From positions 1,798,001-1,862,000 of the forward strand of contig NZ_CP175563.1 in the NCBI RefSeq assembly GCF_046097065.1: DNA of 64,000 nt, read 5' to 3'. The DNA comes from Syntrophus buswellii (GTDB taxonomy: Bacteria > Desulfobacterota > Syntrophia > Syntrophales > Syntrophaceae). The notes beneath the pieces are model-generated. The model did not search any database and had not been told where the DNA came from. It saw only the letters and a list, made by a program, of their open reading frames with translations. The position numbers and the translations under genes are program-made. Positions 23,724 through 33,742 of this stretch are shown piece by piece (position 1 is the stretch's first letter; every line of letters starts with the position of its first letter).

Positions 23724-24458
23724 TCAGTAAAGTTCTTTGATGCTCTTGCTGATGGCCCTGGCAACGGCGAGCTGGATTTCCTTTTCCAGCATCTGCTTCT
23801 TGTCCTCCGGGTTTGAAACAAAACCAAGCTCAACAACGACGGCCGGCTTGACGATGCCCTCCAGAACGGGAACCGCTGCCTCTCGAAGCCCGCGGCCTTT
23901 CCTGGGAAATACCTGCTCCAGGTTCTTTTGCAGGATATAGGCGAACCGCACGCTGTCATTGAGATGTTTGTTTCTCGCCATGTCCGTCAGGATCACAGAC
24001 GAATCCTCATTCTCACCTTGCGTGTTCCGCTTGAACCCCGGGAAATAAATTTCGAATCCCGATGCCTTTTTTCCGAACCCGGCGTTTACGTGCAGGCTGA
24101 GAAAAAGATCCGGGGCTGCATTGCGTGCGAATTGTTCCCTCTCGCGAAGGCTGAGCGTCCGATCCGAATCACGGGTCAGCTGCACGCGTATGTTCTGAGA
24201 CGTCATCAATTCTTTCTGAACGCTGCGGGCAATGGCCAAGGTCACGTCCTTTTCATAAACGTCGTCCGAAAACCGCACCCCTTTTTCTGAACCGCCGTGG
24301 GCCGGGTCAAGGACGACCAGCATCCCCTCCCGCGCTGCCAATGCCGAAAGGGGCAGCACATACATGGCCAGAAGCAGCAGAATCAGCCATGAAAAAACGT
24401 TATTGAGACGAACATACGGAAACGCCTGTCGCACCATCTTTCCTGTACTCTTCAACAT
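23724..24458 (-). CDS. N-acetylmuramoyl-L-alanine amidase (Amidase_3)
   Basis: 244 aa with an N-terminal membrane/signal segment (about 21-42) for export. The zinc amidase domain follows: H54 in DPAHGG, E69 in YEKDVTL, H123 in SLHVNA and catalytic E210 in VVVELGF. It cleaves the peptide stem from peptidoglycan in cell separation or remodelling. There is no AMIN or SPOR targeting domain, so it is a minimal form. An AGAGG site precedes the ATG. It is co-directional with rel upstream (58-nt gap) and rph downstream. Confidence 0.9.
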   Translation of the reverse strand: MLKSTGKMVRQAFPYVRLNNVFSWLILLLLAMYVLPLSALAAREGMLVVLDPAHGGSEKGVRFSDDVYEKDVTLAIARSVQKELMTSQNIRVQLTRDSDRTLSLREREQFARNAAPDLFLSLHVNAGFGKKASGFEIYFPGFKRNTQGENEDSSVILTDMARNKHLNDSVRFAYILQKNLEQVFPRKGRGLREAAVPVLEGIVKPAVVVELGFVSNPEDKKQMLEKEIQLAVARAISKSIKELY

Positions 24459-24516
24459 AAATTGAGCCTCTCATACAGCAAACAACAAATCTCTGTCAAC
24501 ACATATATGGGAAACA

Positions 24517-26688
24517 TCAGCCGGATAGGCGTGGATGCTCCTTTACCTTGTGCACCCTTTCCACTGAAAGGACTTCCTTGATCTGCTGAATCGCCGAGGT
24601 CAGTGTTTGCAGCTGCCTCAGCCCAGTGACATCAAGCCGGAAAAAGCAATTCACCCGCATGTCCCTGCTGGTATCCACTCTGGCGGTGCTGATGTTTACG
24701 TCAAGGGAAGAAATCACCGAGCTGATTTCCGCCAGGATGCCTTTCTTATCCTTGCATGTGACGACCATATTCACGGAATAGGTCTGCGATGCCTTCGCAC
24801 TCCAGGCCACGTCCACAAACCTTTCGGAATCCAGCTCCGAAAGACGTTCACAATCGGCCGTATGAATCGTAACGCCCCGCCCCCTTGTTATGTAACCGAC
24901 GATCTCATCTCCGGGGATAGGGTCGCAGCAGTGGGCAAACCGCACCATGATGTCCTCAATGCCGGTAATCAATATCCCCTGGGAGTCCTCTTTTTTGGTC
25001 CTTTTCGCTGCCCTGTCGGCAGGCACCCTTTCAGGGGCGCTGATTTCATCATGGATAAAATGATGGACAACCCTTTTCGGGGAGACTCGTCCGTAGCCCA
25101 CAAGGGCGAACAGATCGTCCGGGGTGTTAATCGATAATTCCGTGAAAAGATCGCGGATTTCATCCGATTTAACCGCCGAGCTCAACTTGAGGGAGTTCTT
25201 GCGGAACTCCTTCTCCAGCAGTTCCCTGCCCAGGGTGATGCTCTTTTTGCTTTCCTCTGCCTTGACCCAGCCCTTGATCTTTGACCGCGCCCTTGATGTG
25301 ACGGCGTACTTCAGCCAGTCCTTGCTGGGATGGTGTCCGGCCTGCGTGATGATCTCAACGGCGTCACCGTTTTTAAGCTCATATTTCAGGGGGACGATGC
25401 TCCGATTGACCTTGGCCCCGACACAGGTATGCCCCACGTCGGTATGGATGCTGTAGGCGAAATCAATCGGTGTGGCCCCCTTCGGAAAAGACCGGACATC
25501 GCCGTCGGGCGTGAACACATAAACCTCATCGGGAAACAGGGCCAGCTTCAGGTTCGTCATGAACTCGCGGGGGTTTTTCAAGTCCTGCTGTATTTCCAGC
25601 AACTCCCGCAGCTTTCGGATCTGCTCCTCGTCGGCGCCTGGAAGCATCCGTTTTTCCTTGTACCGCCAGTGTGCGGCAATCCCCTCTTCCGCCCATTCAT
25701 GCATCTCTTTCGTCCGGATCTGGATTTCCACCCGCTGGCCGGACGGACCGATGACGGTCGTGTGGAGGGAGCGGTAGTTGTTCGCCTTGGGCATGGCGAT
25801 ATAATCCTTGAACCTTCTTGGAACCGGTATCCACAGGGCATGCACGATACTGAGGGCTTCATAGCAGTCTTTTTCCTTGTCGGAATCCAGGATGATGCGG
25901 AAGGCCGTCAGATCATAAACCTCGTCGAAATCAATTTTCTGTTCGTGCATTTTCTTGTGGATGCTCCAGAAATGCTTTGCCCTGCCCTCGACTACGCCTT
26001 TAAGGCCGTACTCGTCGATCTTTTCCTGGATCATCCTCTTGACTTCCCTGGTATATTGATCCCTCTTTTCCCGCGTTGAGTCTATCCGCTTTGTCAGATT
26101 GGAATAGGCGTCGTAATCCAGGTAGCGGAAGGCCATGTCCTCCAGTTCAACCTGCATCCGGTAAATGCCCAGCCGATTGGCCAGGGGCGCATAGAGTTCC
26201 ATGGTTTCCTTCGCAATATACCGTTGCCTGTCCGGTGTGTGGAACTCAAGAGTTCTCATGTTGTGGGTGCGGTCCGCCAATCTCACCAGGAGAATCCGGG
26301 TATCCGCGGACATGGCCAGAATCATCTTGCGGAAATTCTCCGCCTGCCGCTCCTCCTGACTTCTGAAGGTGATCTTGCTGATCTTTGTCAACCCGTCGAC
26401 CAGGAAGGCGACATCTTTTCCAAAAAGCTCTTCTATCTGTTCAAGGGTCGTCAGCGTATCCTCAACGGTGTCATGGAGGAGTCCCGTCGCTATGGACGCG
26501 GCATCAAGCTCCATGTCGGCGAGGATTCCGGCAACTTCCATGGGATGGGTCATGTAGGGCTCACCGGATAGGCGCACCTGCCCCTGGTGAACAGAGGCCG
26601 AAAAGATGTAGGCCTTTTCGATCAGCTCCTGTTCTCCCGGAGTGAGATATTCCTGTGTTTTGTCAAGGATATCGATGATCCGCAGCAT
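24517..26688 (-). CDS. rel: Bifunctional (p)ppGpp synthetase/hydrolase
   Basis: 723 aa, full Rel/SpoT length. The HD hydrolase domain is intact (HPMEVAG and the HDTVEDT metal site near 72-78), followed by the synthetase domain with the RFKDYIAMPKANNYRSLHT substrate motif, a TGS domain (VYVFTPDGDV to GDAVEIIT), the zinc-finger/RIS region (RFAHCCDPIPGDEI) and a C-terminal ACT domain. With both active sites retained, the enzyme should make and degrade the stringent-response alarmone. It is probably the main stringent factor, since Desulfobacterota commonly have a single long Rel. The symbol could equally be spoT or relA. Confidence 0.95.
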   Translation of the reverse strand: MLRIIDILDKTQEYLTPGEQELIEKAYIFSASVHQGQVRLSGEPYMTHPMEVAGILADMELDAASIATGLLHDTVEDTLTTLEQIEELFGKDVAFLVDGLTKISKITFRSQEERQAENFRKMILAMSADTRILLVRLADRTHNMRTLEFHTPDRQRYIAKETMELYAPLANRLGIYRMQVELEDMAFRYLDYDAYSNLTKRIDSTREKRDQYTREVKRMIQEKIDEYGLKGVVEGRAKHFWSIHKKMHEQKIDFDEVYDLTAFRIILDSDKEKDCYEALSIVHALWIPVPRRFKDYIAMPKANNYRSLHTTVIGPSGQRVEIQIRTKEMHEWAEEGIAAHWRYKEKRMLPGADEEQIRKLRELLEIQQDLKNPREFMTNLKLALFPDEVYVFTPDGDVRSFPKGATPIDFAYSIHTDVGHTCVGAKVNRSIVPLKYELKNGDAVEIITQAGHHPSKDWLKYAVTSRARSKIKGWVKAEESKKSITLGRELLEKEFRKNSLKLSSAVKSDEIRDLFTELSINTPDDLFALVGYGRVSPKRVVHHFIHDEISAPERVPADRAAKRTKKEDSQGILITGIEDIMVRFAHCCDPIPGDEIVGYITRGRGVTIHTADCERLSELDSERFVDVAWSAKASQTYSVNMVVTCKDKKGILAEISSVISSLDVNISTARVDTSRDMRVNCFFRLDVTGLRQLQTLTSAIQQIKEVLSVERVHKVKEHPRLSG

Positions 26689-26840
26689 GACGTCTCTTTA
26701 ATTCCAGCCCTTCATGTTCCCGGCTACCTGACCTGGTCCCATTTTCTTTAACGTGCAACCCGCGGCCTGGCCGATGGCCCCCGACAAAGAGCGCATTGAT
26801 CGCAAAGTGGTCTGTAAATCCAGGCAGAAAGGGTTTCCGG

Positions 26841-28586
26841 CTATTCGCTGCCTGCTGAACCGCTGTTTTCCAGGTTCATTTTCCCGCTGATCAGTTTCCG
26901 GATATAATTCTCAACCTCTTCCAGGGGGACGGCGGTCACCTCGCCGGTGTCCCTCAACCGGATTTCAACCTTTCCCTCGGCCAGTTTCTTGGGACCGATC
27001 GTCACCCGGATCGGGATGCCGATCAGGTCCGCATCCTTGAATTTAACGCCGGCGCGCTCATCGCGGTCATCGAGCAGCACCTCGAATCCGCCGGCGGCGA
27101 ATGAGCCATAAAGTCGCTCCGCAGCCTCGGCAAGGGCGGAGTCGTTCATATTCACAGGCGTGATGATGACATGGAAGGGCGCAATCGGCATGGGCCATAC
27201 AATTCCATTTTCATCATTGTTCTGTTCGATGCATGCCGCGACGGTTCTTCCGGTTCCTATCCCATAGCAGCCCATAATCATCGTCTGCTCTTTACCGTTC
27301 CGATCGAGAAAAACGGCCTCCATGGCCTTGCTGTATTTTGTTCCCAGTTTGAAGACGTGCCCGACCTCGATGCCCCTGGCGAAGGACAGCGCCTTCCCGC
27401 AGCGGGGACAGTCGTCCGTTTCCCTGGCGATCTTCAGATCCGCGAAAGCCTCAATCTGGAAATCACGGCCGGGATTGGCATTGCGCAGATGATAGTCCTC
27501 CTTGTTTGCACCCATGACCACGTTCCTCATGTTGATCAGCGTGTTGTCCGCAATGATCCGGCCCCGAAGCCCGACGGCCCCGGCAAATCCGCGGGGGGCG
27601 CCCGTAATTGCTTCAATCATGTCATCCATGGCCAGTTCGAGCTCGTCACAGCCCAGGTAATTCCTGACCTTGATCTCGTTGACCTCTTCATCTCCACGAA
27701 CCAGCACGGCCACAGGCTTCCCGTCGGCGCTGAAGATCATGGTTTTCACGATCTCCCGGGGGGACACCCCGAGAAAGGCGCAGACCTCTTCGATGGTTCG
27801 GATGTCCGGGGTGTGCACTTCCGTCAGGGGCAGCTCTTCCACTGCATCCAGGTTTTCTTTCTCCGGCGGATGCACCTCCGCCTTTTCCAGGTTGGCCGCA
27901 TAGGAACATGAGCTGCAGAACACCAACCCGTCCTCCCCTGAATCGGCCATCACCATGAACTCATGGGAAAAGCTTCCGCCGATCGTCCCGGAATCGGCCT
28001 CGACGGGGCGGAATTTCAGTCCGCACCGGGAAAAAATCCTTTTGTATGCTTCAAACATCTTCGAATAACTGATCTCGGCCCCTTCCTCATCGGCATCGAA
28101 GCTGTAGGCGTCCTTCATCCCGAATTCCCGGCTCCGCATGACTCCGAAGCGGGGGCGGATCTCATCCCGGAACTTGGTCTGGATCTGGTAGAGATTTTTC
28201 GGAAGCTGCCGATAGGTTTTGAGCTCATGGCGGACCAGGTCTGTAATGACCTCTTCGTGAGTCGGCCCCAGGCAGTATTCCCGGTCATGTCGGTCCCGGA
28301 AGCGCAGAAGCTCTTTGCCATAATGCTCCCAGCGCCCGGACTCCTGCCAGAGTTCCGCCGGCTGGACCATGGGAAGAAAAACCTCTTGGGCACCGGCCCG
28401 GTTCATTTCTTCACGGATGATCTGCTCAACCTTTCTGATGACCCGGTAACCCAGGGGGAGATAGCAGTAAACCCCGGCAGACAGTTTTCTGATCATCCCC
28501 GCTCGGAGCATGAGCTGATGACTGATGACTTCGGCATCTGAAGGGACTTCTCTTTCTGTGGGCAGGAACATTTCCGAATAGCGCAT
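26841..28586 (-). CDS. proS: Prolyl-tRNA synthetase (bacterial type)
   Basis: 581 aa class II synthetase. Motif 1 lies around the IIREEMNRAGAQEVFLPM segment, motif 2 in KFRDEIRPRFGVMRSREFGMKD, and motif 3 in MGCYGIGTGRTVAACIEQ. The YbaK-like editing insertion of bacterial ProRS (about residues 230-385, with VKTMIFSADGKPVAVLVRGD) hydrolyses Ala-tRNA-Pro. It ends with a normal anticodon-binding domain. An AAGGAGG site precedes the ATG. It lies between ispG and rel on the same strand. Confidence 0.96.
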   Translation of the reverse strand: MRYSEMFLPTEREVPSDAEVISHQLMLRAGMIRKLSAGVYCYLPLGYRVIRKVEQIIREEMNRAGAQEVFLPMVQPAELWQESGRWEHYGKELLRFRDRHDREYCLGPTHEEVITDLVRHELKTYRQLPKNLYQIQTKFRDEIRPRFGVMRSREFGMKDAYSFDADEEGAEISYSKMFEAYKRIFSRCGLKFRPVEADSGTIGGSFSHEFMVMADSGEDGLVFCSSCSYAANLEKAEVHPPEKENLDAVEELPLTEVHTPDIRTIEEVCAFLGVSPREIVKTMIFSADGKPVAVLVRGDEEVNEIKVRNYLGCDELELAMDDMIEAITGAPRGFAGAVGLRGRIIADNTLINMRNVVMGANKEDYHLRNANPGRDFQIEAFADLKIARETDDCPRCGKALSFARGIEVGHVFKLGTKYSKAMEAVFLDRNGKEQTMIMGCYGIGTGRTVAACIEQNNDENGIVWPMPIAPFHVIITPVNMNDSALAEAAERLYGSFAAGGFEVLLDDRDERAGVKFKDADLIGIPIRVTIGPKKLAEGKVEIRLRDTGEVTAVPLEEVENYIRKLISGKMNLENSGSAGSE

Positions 28587-28660
28587 TTAACCTCCTTGTC
28601 CTTGCATAGGCGATAGAATGAACGGAGTTAAAGAAAAATCAGGGCCACCACCGGTCCCGT

Positions 28661-29749
28661 TTATTTCTCTTCGATATTCCTTTTGTTTCTTGTTATTTCC
28701 GAAATTTCTTCAAGCAGTACTTCAAGAAATTCCTCCTCCTTGATCTTGCGGATGACGTTTCCCTTTCTGAACAGGAGACCCGCCCCCCGGCCGCCGGCGA
28801 TTCCAACATCCGCCTCAGCCGCTTCTCCCGGTCCATTCACGACGCAGCCCATGAGGGCGATCTTCAGGTCGTCCTTCATCCCGACCAATGCCTTCTCGAC
28901 CCTTTCAACCAGGGAGAACAGGTCGATTTCACAGCGTCCACACGTGGGGCAGGAGATGATATCCGGTCCGACCCTGCGAATGTCCAGTGCCCGGAGAATG
29001 CCGTAGGCCAACCCGACCTCGGAAACGGGGTTGCCTGTGACAGAGACGCGGATCGTGTCGCCGATTCCCTCGTAAAGGAGCACCCCCATGCCGATGGAGG
29101 ATTTGATGGCTGAATTTACCAGCGTCCCTGCCTCGGTCACCCCCAGGTGCAGCGGGCAGTCCGTTTTGGCCGCAACGATCCGGTAGGCGTCGATCATGGT
29201 GGGGACGTGGGAGGATTTAAGGGAAAGCTTGATGCGATCGAATCCCAGATCTTCCAGAAGGGCGAGATTATTGAGGGCGCTTTCCGCCAGGGCTTCAGCG
29301 GTAGGCCCGCCATACTTTTCCAGTATGGGCTTCTCCAGCGAGCCGGCATTGATGCCGACCCGGATGGCCGTGTTGTAATCCCTGGCGGCGCGCACAACGT
29401 CGGCAATGTTCTCTTTTCCCATGTTGCCTGGATTGATGCGGATGCCGTCCATATGCTGCTCGATGGCCATGAGGGCATAACGGGCATTGAAATGGATGTC
29501 GGCGATGATTGGGATGTGGATGGCCTTTTTGATCTCACCCAGAACCGATGCCGCTGCCTCATCGGGCACCGCCACGCGGACGATTTCACAGCCGGCGTTT
29601 TCAAGGGCTTCGATCTGGGCTACCGTTTCAGGGACATTTCGTGTATCCGCACACGTCATGGACTGAACGGCAACGGGTGCATCTCCTCCAATCTGAACAT
29701 TTCCCACCCAAAGGGCCTTTGTTTTTCTTCTCCGGAACGGGCGATTCAA
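28661..29749 (-). CDS. ispG: (E)-4-hydroxy-3-methylbut-2-enyl-diphosphate synthase
   Basis: 362 aa. The penultimate enzyme of the MEP isoprenoid pathway, an iron-sulfur reductase. A TIM-barrel N-terminus (VGNVQIGGDAPVAVQSMT, VRVAVPDEAAAS, ADIHFN, RINPGNMG) is followed by the 4Fe-4S domain with CPTCGRCEID and MGCVVNGPGEA. The gene starts at TTG (29749) after AAGGA. It works with dxr in the same window; uppS uses the pathway's products for cell-wall lipid carrier. Confidence 0.95.
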   Translation of the reverse strand: MNRPFRRRKTKALWVGNVQIGGDAPVAVQSMTCADTRNVPETVAQIEALENAGCEIVRVAVPDEAAASVLGEIKKAIHIPIIADIHFNARYALMAIEQHMDGIRINPGNMGKENIADVVRAARDYNTAIRVGINAGSLEKPILEKYGGPTAEALAESALNNLALLEDLGFDRIKLSLKSSHVPTMIDAYRIVAAKTDCPLHLGVTEAGTLVNSAIKSSIGMGVLLYEGIGDTIRVSVTGNPVSEVGLAYGILRALDIRRVGPDIISCPTCGRCEIDLFSLVERVEKALVGMKDDLKIALMGCVVNGPGEAAEADVGIAGGRGAGLLFRKGNVIRKIKEEEFLEVLLEEISEITRNKRNIEEK

Positions 29750-30013
29750 TGTAAATCCTTATATTTTTCGATTGGTTTTTTGTATAGCACAAAGATGCGA
29801 ATGCCTTCAACGGGGAATATCTTTCCGAGCATTGAAGGATAGTGACTTCGGGATGTCTGTTCTTCTGATTGAATTGAGGAGCTCTTGGAGGTGCGTTTTC
29901 TTTTCCGGTATTTCAGCAAAAAATCGTGAGGAATCGGATTTTCCCGTCAACGAACCTTCCGGATCCTTCGCCCTCGGTAAGCCCGATCCTCCGCCTTTTC
30001 GCGGCAGACCTGA

Positions 30014-31417
30014 TCAGAGGTCACCTCCCCGCCAGCAGTGGAGGCAAAGCTGATCTTCCGGAAGGCCGATCGCCTCGATCATGGCTTCAATATTCAAGAA
30101 TTTCAAAGTCGTCACGTTGAGGTCCCTGCGGATCCACTCGACCATTCTTGAATATTCCTTCGAGCGGCAATCCAGATAGGGGGTGATATCGGAGGGCTCC
30201 TTTCCCTCGATGGCCAGGATCGCCCTCCGGGCAGCCAGTTCCGATGTAGAGCGCGTTGAAGATCCGTAAAGGCAGGTAAACATGAGCGGGGGGCAGGCCG
30301 GCCGAACATGAATTTCCCGGGCACCATTCTCCCACAGCTTCTTCACTGTGTAATTCTTTAACTGTGTTCCGCGGACGATGGAATCATCACAGACAATCAT
30401 CCGGTTGCCGTTGATGACGTCATGGACCGCGCTGAGTTTCATGGTGGCGACGAGGTCCCGGATATCCTGTGACGGCGGGGTATAGCTCCTGCCGTACCCG
30501 GGGGTGTATTTGACCAGGGGACGGCGATAGGGGATTTTTGATTCGGCGGCGTACCCCAAAGCGTGCCCGACACCTGAGTCGGGAATGCCGCAGACAAGAT
30601 CCGCGGAAATGTCATCCTGCCTGGCCATCGCCCGGCCGCAGCGCTCACGGGTATTCTCCACGGAAATTCCCTCGTAGGAGGAGGAGGGATAACCGGTATA
30701 GATCCAGAGAAAGGCGCAAACTTTCCGCTGGTTGTTTGCAGGGCGCAGAACCTTGTATCCGTCGGCGGTCAACAGGACAATTTCTCCCGGGCCGATCACC
30801 TTGTCCAGCTCATAGTTCAGGTTGGGGAAGGAACTGGATTCCGTTGCCACGGCAAATCCCTGCCCCGCCCGCTCCCTGCCGATTGCCAGAGGAAACCGTC
30901 CATATTTGTCCCGTGCGGCATAAAGGCCCTCCTCCGTCAGGATCAGAGTGCAGATGGACCCCTCGATGGCCTCCTGCATCCGCACAATGCCTTCGACAAG
31001 GCTTGTCCCTCTGCTGATCAGCTTGGCCACGAGTTCCACGGTGTTCACGACGCCGTTTTTTATCTCACTGAACGAGGTCCCCTCCCGAAGCAGCTCCGCC
31101 GTCAAACGATCCTTGTTCGTTATCAGGCCTGATGCCGCGATGGCAAAAGTCCCGAATCTGGAGCGGATGATCAGCGGCTGCGGCGAATCGTCGTCAATGG
31201 CCCCAATTCCCGCTGTCCCTCTCATCTGCCGGTAGTGATCGACGAACTTGGATTTGAATTGCGCCTGACTGATGCTGTGAATGGCCTTCTTGAAATTGTT
31301 TTCCCCGAATACGGCCAGACCGCCATTTTCCGTTCCCAGATGGGAGTGGTAATCCGTTCCGTAAAAAAGGGTCTTTATGCAGCTTTCTCTCGCTACGACT
31401 CCAAATAAACCGCCCAT
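30014..31417 (-). CDS. purF: Amidophosphoribosyltransferase-like protein lacking the N-terminal nucleophile Cys
   Basis: 467 aa with an Ntn glutaminase-like domain (1 to about 230) and a phosphoribosyltransferase domain with the PRPP loop RMIVCDDSIVRGTQ. Normal PurF begins its mature form with Cys (CGIxG). Here the start is MGGLFGVV, with Gly in that place and no upstream codon that could supply Cys. A similar MGG-type PurF subfamily exists in Bacteroidetes and Deltaproteobacteria, to my recollection. It may use free ammonia, another residue such as C13, or have a changed role. The C-terminus retains GLPEDQLCLHCW. The upstream gap of 57 nt to the aminotransferase suggests co-transcription. 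Confidence 0.85.
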   Translation of the reverse strand: MGGLFGVVARESCIKTLFYGTDYHSHLGTENGGLAVFGENNFKKAIHSISQAQFKSKFVDHYRQMRGTAGIGAIDDDSPQPLIIRSRFGTFAIAASGLITNKDRLTAELLREGTSFSEIKNGVVNTVELVAKLISRGTSLVEGIVRMQEAIEGSICTLILTEEGLYAARDKYGRFPLAIGRERAGQGFAVATESSSFPNLNYELDKVIGPGEIVLLTADGYKVLRPANNQRKVCAFLWIYTGYPSSSYEGISVENTRERCGRAMARQDDISADLVCGIPDSGVGHALGYAAESKIPYRRPLVKYTPGYGRSYTPPSQDIRDLVATMKLSAVHDVINGNRMIVCDDSIVRGTQLKNYTVKKLWENGAREIHVRPACPPLMFTCLYGSSTRSTSELAARRAILAIEGKEPSDITPYLDCRSKEYSRMVEWIRRDLNVTTLKFLNIEAMIEAIGLPEDQLCLHCWRGGDL

Positions 31418-31474
31418 GAAATAAACGCCCGCCCCTATTGATGTGTTGACATTACAAAATTCCGCTGATGGTTC

Positions 31475-32668
31475 TCATTTCAAACGCATCAGCGCATTCC
31501 CGATCCGCTCCAGTCCCTTTTCAATCAGCTCCATCGATGTTGCGTAGGAAATCCTGATGTAGCGGTCATCTCCGAAGGCAGCTCCGGGCACGACGGCCAC
31601 CTCGGCCTCCTCGAGGAGATATTCCGCCATTGCACCGGAATCGTTGATCTTCCGATCCCCACAGCTCAATCCATACAATGTGGAGACATTGGGAAAGACG
31701 TAGAAAGCCCCCTGGGGTTTCAGGCAGGAAACGCCATTAAAGGAATTCAGGACGGAAACGATGTAATCCCTCCGCCTCTGGAACTCCTTGACCATTTCCG
31801 AAATGACCTGCTGATCCCCGGTCAGAGCCTCAACAGCAGCCTTCTGGGAGATGGAAGCCGGATTGGAGGTGCTCTGGCTTTGAATCTTTCCCATGGCCGC
31901 GATGACGGCCTCCGGCCCCGCGGCATAGCCGATCCTCCAGCCCGTCATGGCATAGGCCTTGGAGACACCGTTGACAACGATGGTCCGGTCCTTCAGAGCG
32001 GGAGCAACGGCCGCAATATTCCAGAAATCCAGCCCGTCGAAGAGGATCTTTTCATAAATATCGTCAGAAATGATCATCATCGAATGGCGGAGCACCACCT
32101 CGGCCAGCGCGGCAAGCTCCTCCCTCGTATAGGCGGATCCTGTGGGGTTTGACGGGCTGTTGATGATGAGCGCCCTGGTTCTTTCCGTGATGGCGCGTTC
32201 CAACCCTTCCGGGGTTAATTTAAAGCCGTCCTGTTCCCGGGTGTTGACAATGACAGGTTGCGCCCCGGTATAAAGCACGAGGTCCGGATAGGAAACCCAG
32301 TAGGGTCCTGGAATAACGACCTCATCCCCCTCCTCGAACAGGACCTGGGCAAGATTGAAAAGCGTGTGCTTGGCCCCGCAGGAGACGACGATCTCCGAAC
32401 GCCTGTAGGAAAGGTGGTTATCCTTTTGAAGCTTCCGGATAATGGCATCCTTCAGTTCATCGATGCCTCCGACCGCCGTATAGCGCGTAAAATTTGATTC
32501 CACCGCCTGGATGGCTGCGGCCTTGATGTGTTCCGGGGTGTAGAAGTCCGGCTCTCCCGCCCCGAAATCGACGATGTCCCGGCCCTCCGCGCGCAAAGCG
32601 GCCGCTTTGGCGGTAATGACCAGAGTTGGAGACGGTTTGATTAGCGATACTCTCGATGCTAGCTTCAT
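31475..32668 (-). CDS. Class I aspartate aminotransferase (PLP)
   Basis: 397 aa from ATG 32668; the open frame runs 45 codons further upstream into coaD but lacks family similarity there. It transfers amino groups between aspartate or a related amino acid and 2-oxoglutarate. Visible motifs are DFGAGEPDF, the substrate/PLP segment VSCGAKHTLFN, NSPSNPTGSAYTREEL and the PLP lysine in VNGVSKAYAMTGWRIGY. The type is the thermophilic-like AspAT (subgroup Ib). It lies 8 nt after coaD, so it is in the same operon. Confidence 0.92.
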   Translation of the reverse strand: MKLASRVSLIKPSPTLVITAKAAALRAEGRDIVDFGAGEPDFYTPEHIKAAAIQAVESNFTRYTAVGGIDELKDAIIRKLQKDNHLSYRRSEIVVSCGAKHTLFNLAQVLFEEGDEVVIPGPYWVSYPDLVLYTGAQPVIVNTREQDGFKLTPEGLERAITERTRALIINSPSNPTGSAYTREELAALAEVVLRHSMMIISDDIYEKILFDGLDFWNIAAVAPALKDRTIVVNGVSKAYAMTGWRIGYAAGPEAVIAAMGKIQSQSTSNPASISQKAAVEALTGDQQVISEMVKEFQRRRDYIVSVLNSFNGVSCLKPQGAFYVFPNVSTLYGLSCGDRKINDSGAMAEYLLEEAEVAVVPGAAFGDDRYIRISYATSMELIEKGLERIGNALMRLK

Positions 32669-32676
32669 AATACTCT

Positions 32677-33171
32677 CTAAATTTTGATCATTTTGGGAAA
32701 CTTTTCCTGCATTCTCCGATAAACAACCTCTGGAACAAGCCCTTTCGGAGAGCCGCCGAGACGGGCAACTTCCTTGATGATCGTAGAGCTTGTATAAAAC
32801 CATTTGTAGCCGGTCATAAAGAAAACCGTTTCCACATTGCGGTTGAGGCGACGGTTCATCAGGGCGAGCTGAAACTCATACTCAAATTCCGACATGGCTC
32901 TCAAACCGCGGAGAATGATGTTTGCTCCGGCATTTCGGACATAATCGACCAGCAGACCGTCATGACTGTCCACCAGGACCCGTTTCCGGTCACGAAGAGC
33001 CTCTTGGATCATCTCTATCCGCTCCTCCACGGTAAACAGGGACGTCTTACTGGCATTGTAGGCAACAAGGACGATGATTTCATCGAACATGGACAGGCCT
33101 CTTTTGATTATATCAAGATGGCCGTTGGTTATGGGATCAAAAGAACCGGGATATACAGCAACCTTTTTCAT
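32677..33171 (-). CDS. coaD: Phosphopantetheine adenylyltransferase
   Basis: 164 aa, full length. It adenylates 4'-phosphopantetheine in coenzyme A synthesis. The nucleotidyltransferase signature GSFDPITNGHLDII is at the N-terminus, with LRGLRAMSEFEYEFQLALMNR and YTSSTIIKEVARLGG further on. It follows rsmD after 10 nt, the usual pairing of these two genes. Confidence 0.96.
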   Translation of the reverse strand: MKKVAVYPGSFDPITNGHLDIIKRGLSMFDEIIVLVAYNASKTSLFTVEERIEMIQEALRDRKRVLVDSHDGLLVDYVRNAGANIILRGLRAMSEFEYEFQLALMNRRLNRNVETVFFMTGYKWFYTSSTIIKEVARLGGSPKGLVPEVVYRRMQEKFPKMIKI

Positions 33172-33181
33172 ATCATCCTCT

Positions 33182-33742
33182 TTAATTTTCTGAATGCCTC
33201 ATGAACGACAACAGGGTATCTCCATATTTTCTCTCATCGACCAGCGTCATTCCCTGGTCTCCTTCGATCACCAGGGGCTCTTCCCGGGCGCGTTGGAGAA
33301 TGGCCACCCCTCCGGGGGCCAGCAGGGACACATGAAAATTCAGCAGATCGACCGTCCGGGCTATCTGCCCTTTTCTGTAAGGCGGATCAGCGAAAATCAC
33401 GTCAAATTGAAGCCCTTTCTCAACCATGCGACTGAAGGCCGGCCCTATGTCCGAGGCAATAATCTCATATCCACCGGAAAAGCCGAAGACCTCCAGGTTC
33501 CGCTTGAGGGCTGCAACCAGGGAAGGGATCCTTTCTACGAAAACCACCTGCCGGGCTCCCCGGCTGAGGGCCTCCAGGCCCACGCTTCCCGTCCCCGCGT
33601 AGAGATCGAGAAAGGTCTGACCTTCCAGGGGCCCCAGGATATTGAACAGGGCCTCCTTGATTCGGTCTGAAGTCGGACGGACGGTATAACCGGGCGGTAC
33701 GGCGATGCGCCTACCCTTTGCCCGCCCTCCGATGATCCTCAT
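33182..33742 (-). CDS. rsmD: 16S rRNA (guanine-966 N2)-methyltransferase
   Basis: 186 aa. N-terminal MRIIGGRAKGRRI, SAM-binding FLDLYAGTGSVGLEALSRGA and the catalytic FADPPY motif. It methylates G966 of 16S rRNA during 30S assembly. Its ATG overlaps the asd stop (ATGA), showing translational coupling. Confidence 0.95.
   Translation of the reverse strand: MRIIGGRAKGRRIAVPPGYTVRPTSDRIKEALFNILGPLEGQTFLDLYAGTGSVGLEALSRGARQVVFVERIPSLVAALKRNLEVFGFSGGYEIIASDIGPAFSRMVEKGLQFDVIFADPPYRKGQIARTVDLLNFHVSLLAPGGVAILQRAREEPLVIEGDQGMTLVDERKYGDTLLSFMRHSEN

Noticed and set aside
24465..24500. Promoter (TTGACA with TGTATG) directly before the amidase gene
   Set aside because: The implied transcription start would fall inside or after the ribosome site, so it is unlikely to be used.
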